A stretch of DNA of 13,132 bases. It comes from an uncultured Clostridium sp. (GTDB lineage Bacteria > Bacillota > Clostridia > TANB77 > CAG-508). Shown piece by piece: positions 11,905 through 13,132 of the stretch. A program made the position numbers and the translations under genes. Within the stretch, counting starts at the first letter, position 1; every line of letters begins with the position of its first letter. The notes beneath the pieces were generated by a model. That model saw nothing but the letters and a program-made list of their open reading frames with translations, was not told the DNA's origin and searched no databases. The stretch covers positions 1-13,132 of the forward strand of contig CAMNND010000022.1 of NCBI GenBank assembly GCA_946545035.1, written 5' to 3'.

Positions 11905-12972
11905 TTAATATGGTTTAAATTCAAAGTTAAATCCAACATATTTTGAAAGTTTATTATTAAAGTAGTCGTTATATTTATCAATATTTTCCTTTGCAACAGG
12001 AGAAATATCATAAATTCTTCTAATAGAATCATCATCTTTAACAAGAGGAACAATAAATCTTTTCTTTGGTCTTACAGATGTGCAGTATTGCTCTTCAAAT
12101 GGTTCATTAGATGAAATAATAGATGTTGAATCTTGAAATTTTTTGAATGCACTTGAGATATATGTATCTTTACAATTTAGTATTCTATCAATAATTTCTT
12201 TTTCAGACATTTCATATAAGTCATCTATAGAAATAAATCCTTTTCTATTCATTGACTTAACACTATCAGCAAGAAATTGCATTGTAGCTCTATCTTCATC
12301 AGATACCCATGCAGGCCATAAGCTTGAAACTATATTTACATATTTTTCGCATATAGCTTTATCTTTGAATCCAAGCTCTACTATTCCATTTTCATTTTTT
12401 AATATTGTTACATTATTATAAGTTTCTCTAATATCTTCTAGATTCCAAACTCTTTTTAAGACAAGACCACTTGAGTAGTTATACTCAAATCTATCAGCAC
12501 TTAATTGTGGTGTATCATTATCAGCAATCGGATAGATGTGGTAGTCTGAAACTTCTTCAACTTTTATACCATCTCTATTTAGTAATGCCATGATTTCCTT
12601 TGAGTCACGTATTATTTGTTCAGTTCTTTCTTCAGTTGATTCCTGATGCTCTGAATCGCCATTCATAAAATCTATGCAGTGTTTAAATGTTGGAGTTGCT
12701 ATATCATGGAATAAACCAGATAGTGTTTGTTTCTTGTCCTTAGTAAAATTCCAAATAATTAAAGCAACACCGATGCTATGATCTAGATTTGAGTACCAAT
12801 AGGTATTATTAAATACCTTTGTATAATCAGTACCACAGCTCATGGAAATCTTATGAATTCTTTGTAGTTCAGGCGTATTTATATAGTCATTCATCCATTC
12901 TGGAAATTCAGGGGATAGAATACTAAAATATTCTTTTATTTCGTCATTTACTGTATCTAAATAATTGTTCAT
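11905..12972 (-). CDS. HD-domain phosphohydrolase, dGTPase/SAMHD-like layout
   Basis: A 355-residue HD-superfamily metal-dependent phosphohydrolase. With the start at 12972, the signature is LQRIHKI (about 36-42), SNLDHS with H65, LFHDIATPTFKH with H89-D90, and SADRFEY with D160. This order (LxRI, Hxx, HDI.TP.F.H, ADRxEY) is that of dNTP triphosphohydrolase-type HD proteins, although the core allosteric features cannot be judged. The second half (about 175-355) is unrecognised. An upstream in-frame ATG at 12993 is rejected: the GGAGGT site falls inside the extra codons and 6 nt before ATG 12972, and the predicted transcription start lies at about 12989. It is the first gene of a likely operon with the phosphodiesterase. 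Confidence 0.88.
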   Translation of the reverse strand: MNNYLDTVNDEIKEYFSILSPEFPEWMNDYINTPELQRIHKISMSCGTDYTKVFNNTYWYSNLDHSIGVALIIWNFTKDKKQTLSGLFHDIATPTFKHCIDFMNGDSEHQESTEERTEQIIRDSKEIMALLNRDGIKVEEVSDYHIYPIADNDTPQLSADRFEYNYSSGLVLKRVWNLEDIRETYNNVTILKNENGIVELGFKDKAICEKYVNIVSSLWPAWVSDEDRATMQFLADSVKSMNRKGFISIDDLYEMSEKEIIDRILNCKDTYISSAFKKFQDSTSIISSNEPFEEQYCTSVRPKKRFIVPLVKDDDSIRRIYDISPVAKENIDKYNDYFNNKLSKYVGFNFEFKPY

Positions 12973-12995
12973 TTTGTTACCTCCGTTTGCCATAT

Positions 12996-13024
12996 AGAAT
13001 ATAATATTTTGAGGATTAAATCAA
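12996..13024 (-). promoter_or_regulatory. Promoter of the HD/phosphodiesterase operon
   Basis: On the minus strand TTGATT (13024-13019), a 17-nt spacer, then TATTCT (13001-12996). The resulting leader is very short (about 17 nt) and has no hairpin. Confidence 0.55.
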
Positions 13025-13045
13025 GGAAAAATATTCATAAATAGA

Positions 13046-13074
13046 TTGACGTAAGAAATATACCATGATAGAAT
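13046..13074 (+). promoter_or_regulatory. Promoter of the gene at the right edge
   Basis: TTGACG (13046-13051), a 17-nt spacer and TAGAAT (13069-13074). It is divergent from the HD operon promoter, with 21 nt between the two -35 boxes. Confidence 0.75.
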
Positions 13075-13106
13075 GGAGAACATCTTAAAAGGGAGGAGGT
13101 AGCCCT

Positions 13107-13132
13107 ATGAAGAATTCGGAGCGCAATAAGGC
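13107..13132 (+). CDS. Start of a gene cut by the window end
   Basis: An ATG 6 nt after GGGAGGAGGT, behind a good promoter, opens a frame of eight complete codons (MKNSERNK) before the sequence ends. The codons (TCG, CGC, AAG) are of the G/C-richer type seen in the small genes at 773-1464. The product cannot be named. Confidence 0.65.

Overview
The window reads as a stretch of bacterial chromosome from a low-GC organism that initiates like a Bacillota/Clostridia-type Gram-positive. Nearly every gene has a strong AGGAGG-type ribosome binding site. Most transcription units start at a near-consensus sigma-A promoter (TTGACA-like, usually a 17-nt spacer, TATAAT, often with an extended TGn -10), and most end in an intrinsic terminator. 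Stops are standard (TAA, TAG, TGA). Meso-diaminopimelate dehydrogenase implies DAP-containing peptidoglycan. I see no transposase, integrase, phage structural gene, CRISPR array or insertion-sequence end. The taxonomic call is inference; the PurM is of the long form I associate with Bacteroidota.

Layout. 1-90: 3' part of a tRNA-Gly and its terminator. 85-567 (-): a small protein with a C-terminal zinc ribbon. 773-1464 (+): two unrecognised small proteins, each with its own strong promoter; the second has paired CxxC motifs. 1597-2787 (-): purM, divergent from a Nudix hydrolase (2986-3513, +). 3625-4401 (-): a metallo-beta-lactamase-fold hydrolase, divergent from a two-domain protein (4580-5620, +) made of a nucleoside-deoxyribosyltransferase-like domain fused to a Maf pyrophosphatase. 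5854-8235 (+): a three-gene operon of an unknown protein, a membrane-anchored CHAP/NlpC-type cysteine hydrolase, and a NadE-NadD fusion. 8401-9384 (+): ddh, followed by tRNA-Ser(CGA). 9622-10629 (+): a MazG-like pyrophosphohydrolase and a histidine phosphatase. 10699-12972 (-): an HD phosphohydrolase followed by an alkaline-phosphatase-superfamily phosphodiesterase. The first codons of another gene run off the right edge at 13107. No gene-free stretch exceeds about 240 nt.

How the genes fit together. Many products act on nucleotides or phosphoesters: PurM, Nudix, NDT-like/Maf, NadE-NadD, MazG, histidine phosphatase, HD protein and phosphodiesterase. The theme is nucleotide-pool and cofactor metabolism, spread over many small independent transcription units. 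A second theme is the cell wall (ddh, cysteine hydrolase).

Two features stand out beyond the gene list. First, at least eight promoters are followed, at or just after the predicted transcription start, by a short inverted repeat able to form a 5'-end hairpin; the sequences differ but the position recurs. Second, the genes at 773-3513, and the one starting at 13107, are visibly richer in G/C-ending codons than the AT-rich genes at 5854-12972, so the window is compositionally mosaic.
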